A stretch of DNA of 64,000 nt from SHXO01 sp964523885 (lineage in GTDB: Bacteria; Pseudomonadota; Gammaproteobacteria; Burkholderiales; SHXO01). Numbering within the stretch: the stretch's first letter is position 1; the number at the start of each line of letters is the position of its first letter. The DNA is taken from contig CAZFYX010000015.1 in assembly GCA_964523885.1 (NCBI GenBank), positions 41,286 through 105,285 on the forward strand. Direction: 5' to 3'. Under the pieces are notes generated by a model that saw only the letters and a list, made by a program, of their open reading frames with translations, had not been told where the DNA came from and did not search any database. Positions 62,692-64,000 of this stretch are shown here, one piece after another. A program made the position numbers and the translations under genes.

Positions 62692-64000
62692 CCGCCGCCT
62701 CGCTGTTCGAGAGCCTGGCCCGCTCGCGCGCCGGCGGCGACCCGCCAGCCGTCGTGACCCACCTCGGGTCGTGGAGCTACGCCCGGCTCGGGGACGAGTG
62801 CGAGCGTTTCGCGGAACAGTTGCGAACGCTGCAAATCCGGGTGCTCGCGACGCTGACCGACAACGTGCCCGCGTGGATCGCTGCCGACCTCGCCGCGCTG
62901 CGCGCCGGTGTCGTCCATGTCCCGCTGCCCGCATTCTTCACCCCTGCACAGCACGCCCATGCATTGTCGGCTGCAGGAGCGGATGCACTGCTGGCGCCTC
63001 TGACTGCGGCAGCGGCAGTGACCCCGCTCGGGTTCACGCCAGTCGCATCCGAAGCGGCGGCACGCGACGGTCTGCAGCTGCTGCGCCGGGACATCTCCCC
63101 CGCGGGGCTCCCGGAAGGGACTGCGAAGGTGACCTTCACCTCAGGCACCACCGGCACGCCGAAGGGCGTATGCCTGGACGCCGGCGCGATGCTGACAGTG
63201 GCTGCGGGCGTGATCGAGGCCACCCTGCCCCTCGGCATCACCCGGCACCTGTGCGCACTGCCATTCGCGGTGCTCCTGGAGAACGTCGCCGGCGTACTCG
63301 CGCCGCTCCTGCGCGGCGGCACCTGCATCGTGCTGCCCATGGGCACGGTCGGCCTGACCGGGTCCTCCAGCTTCGACCCGGAGCGGCTGCACGCAGCGAT
63401 CGAGCAGCACGCTGCACAGAGCGTGATCCTGCTTCCGCAGATGCTGCGCGCGTGGGTCGGCTGGCTGCATGCGAACCAGCTGCGAGGGCCCGGCACGTTG
63501 CGCCTGGTCGCCGTCGGGGGCGCCGCGGTAGGCGAGCGGCTGGTCCTGCAGGCCCGCGCGGTCGGCCTTCCTGCGTGCGAGGGTTATGGGCTATCGGAGG
63601 GTGCGTCGGTGCAGACCCTGAACCTGCCGTCCGCCGACCGCCCGGGCAGCGCAGGCCGCGCGTTGCCGCACGCGCGGGTGCGCATCGCAGCGGACGGGGA
63701 GATCGAGATCGGCGGTCCGCTCCATCTGGGCTACCTCGGCGAGCGCGGGCGCCGCGCGGAGTGGCTGCGAACCGGCGATCTGGGCGAACTCGACGCCGAC
63801 GGATTCCTGCATGTGCGTGGGCGCCGCAAGAACATCCTGATCACGGCATTCGGCCGCAACATCTCGCCGGAGTGGGTCGAGACCGCACTGCGCAGCGAGG
63901 CGGCGGTCGGCCAGGCCGCCGTGTTCGGCGAGGGGCAGGCGACGCTCAGCGCAGTGCTCTGGACAGGTTCGTGCGCGGTCACGGACGCCGCGCTGCAGAG
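62688..64000 (+). CDS. AMP-binding (acyl-CoA/acyl-ACP synthetase-like) enzyme, cut by the right edge
   Basis: 437 codons of an ANL-superfamily adenylate-forming enzyme. A3-type P-loop TFTSGTTGTPKGV, A5 motif EGYGLSEG, A7/A8 LRTGDLGELDADGFLHVRGRRKNILIT and NISPEWVE near the end. The C-terminal about 60-100 residues with the catalytic Lys are outside the window. The substrate, probably a fatty acid, cannot be read. Overlaps the hemolysin-family gene by 4 nt. Confidence 0.9.
   Translation, partial: MTAASLFESLARSRAGGDPPAVVTHLGSWSYARLGDECERFAEQLRTLQIRVLATLTDNVPAWIAADLAALRAGVVHVPLPAFFTPAQHAHALSAAGADALLAPLTAAAAVTPLGFTPVASEAAARDGLQLLRRDISPAGLPEGTAKVTFTSGTTGTPKGVCLDAGAMLTVAAGVIEATLPLGITRHLCALPFAVLLENVAGVLAPLLRGGTCIVLPMGTVGLTGSSSFDPERLHAAIEQHAAQSVILLPQMLRAWVGWLHANQLRGPGTLRLVAVGGAAVGERLVLQARAVGLPACEGYGLSEGASVQTLNLPSADRPGSAGRALPHARVRIAADGEIEIGGPLHLGYLGERGRRAEWLRTGDLGELDADGFLHVRGRRKNILITAFGRNISPEWVETALRSEAAVGQAAVFGEGQATLSAVLWTGSCAVTDAALQ

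Overview
The window looks like a contiguous, high-GC piece of a betaproteobacterial chromosome. The evidence is gene content and order: surA-rsmA beside lptD, amgK-murU-pepP-ubiH, dusB-fis-purH-purD-hemF, an RNB nuclease-tonB-aroE-mtgA run, and pteridine reductase-ttcA. Codon use is uniform and GC-rich throughout. I see no prophage, transposase, rRNA operon or CRISPR array. I cannot assign a genus from sequence alone.

Layout. 1-1741: thiD (cut by the left edge), rubredoxin, a 122-nt tandem duplication, gloA. 1762-6474 (minus): rsmA, surA, lptD, for rRNA methylation and outer-membrane assembly. 6665-13872 (plus): amgK, murU, pepP, ubiH, dusB, fis, purH. 14023-16374: purD and hemF, each preceded by a palindromic repeat. 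16499-21360 (minus): a complete branched-chain amino-acid ABC transporter, livF-G-M-H-K. 21544-27236 (minus): cytochrome c, a YyaL-type thioredoxin-domain protein, ubiD, a degenerate SDR and ubiA. 27417-34533 (minus): six tightly packed genes for a complex I/hydrogenase-4-like membrane complex whose large subunit lacks the NiFe-binding cysteines. 34696-41234: recG, ridA, kup, a TPR protein, a Rap1a/Tai-like protein, small hypotheticals and tRNA-Ala(CGC). 41302-49183: lgt, an unrecognised 512-aa protein, a Fpg/Nei glycosylase, mtgA, aroE, tonB and an RNB nuclease. 49292-54440: a YqiA-like esterase, a PhzF-like isomerase, a small Lys-rich periplasmic protein, an ArnT-family transferase and mpl. 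54617-64000: a haloalkane dehalogenase, a MidA-like methyltransferase, pteridine reductase, ttcA, an HTH-aminotransferase fusion, an AtuA pair, and a thermostable-hemolysin/AMP-ligase operon cut by the right edge.

Functional links. Three genes belong to ubiquinone synthesis (ubiH, ubiD, ubiA). amgK, murU, mpl and mtgA concern murein synthesis or recycling. lptD, surA, lgt, arnT and tonB concern the envelope.

Most interesting signals: (a) two promoters 11 kb apart with the same architecture, a PmrA/QseB-type box (CTTAAG-N5-CTTAAG, and GTTAAT-N5-CTTAAG) placed 10-11 nt before a TAGRGT -10 element; one precedes a Lys-rich periplasmic protein just upstream of arnT, the other the hemolysin/AMP-ligase operon. 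(b) The Ehr-type complex without NiFe ligands. (c) An in-frame fusion of a small HTH domain to an aminotransferase, with a strong internal ribosome-binding site and a perfect palindrome over its -35. (d) Seven intergenic palindromes whose arms are short tandem repeats, in four sequence families with one common design. (e) A terminator hairpin whose T-run abuts the livH start codon.
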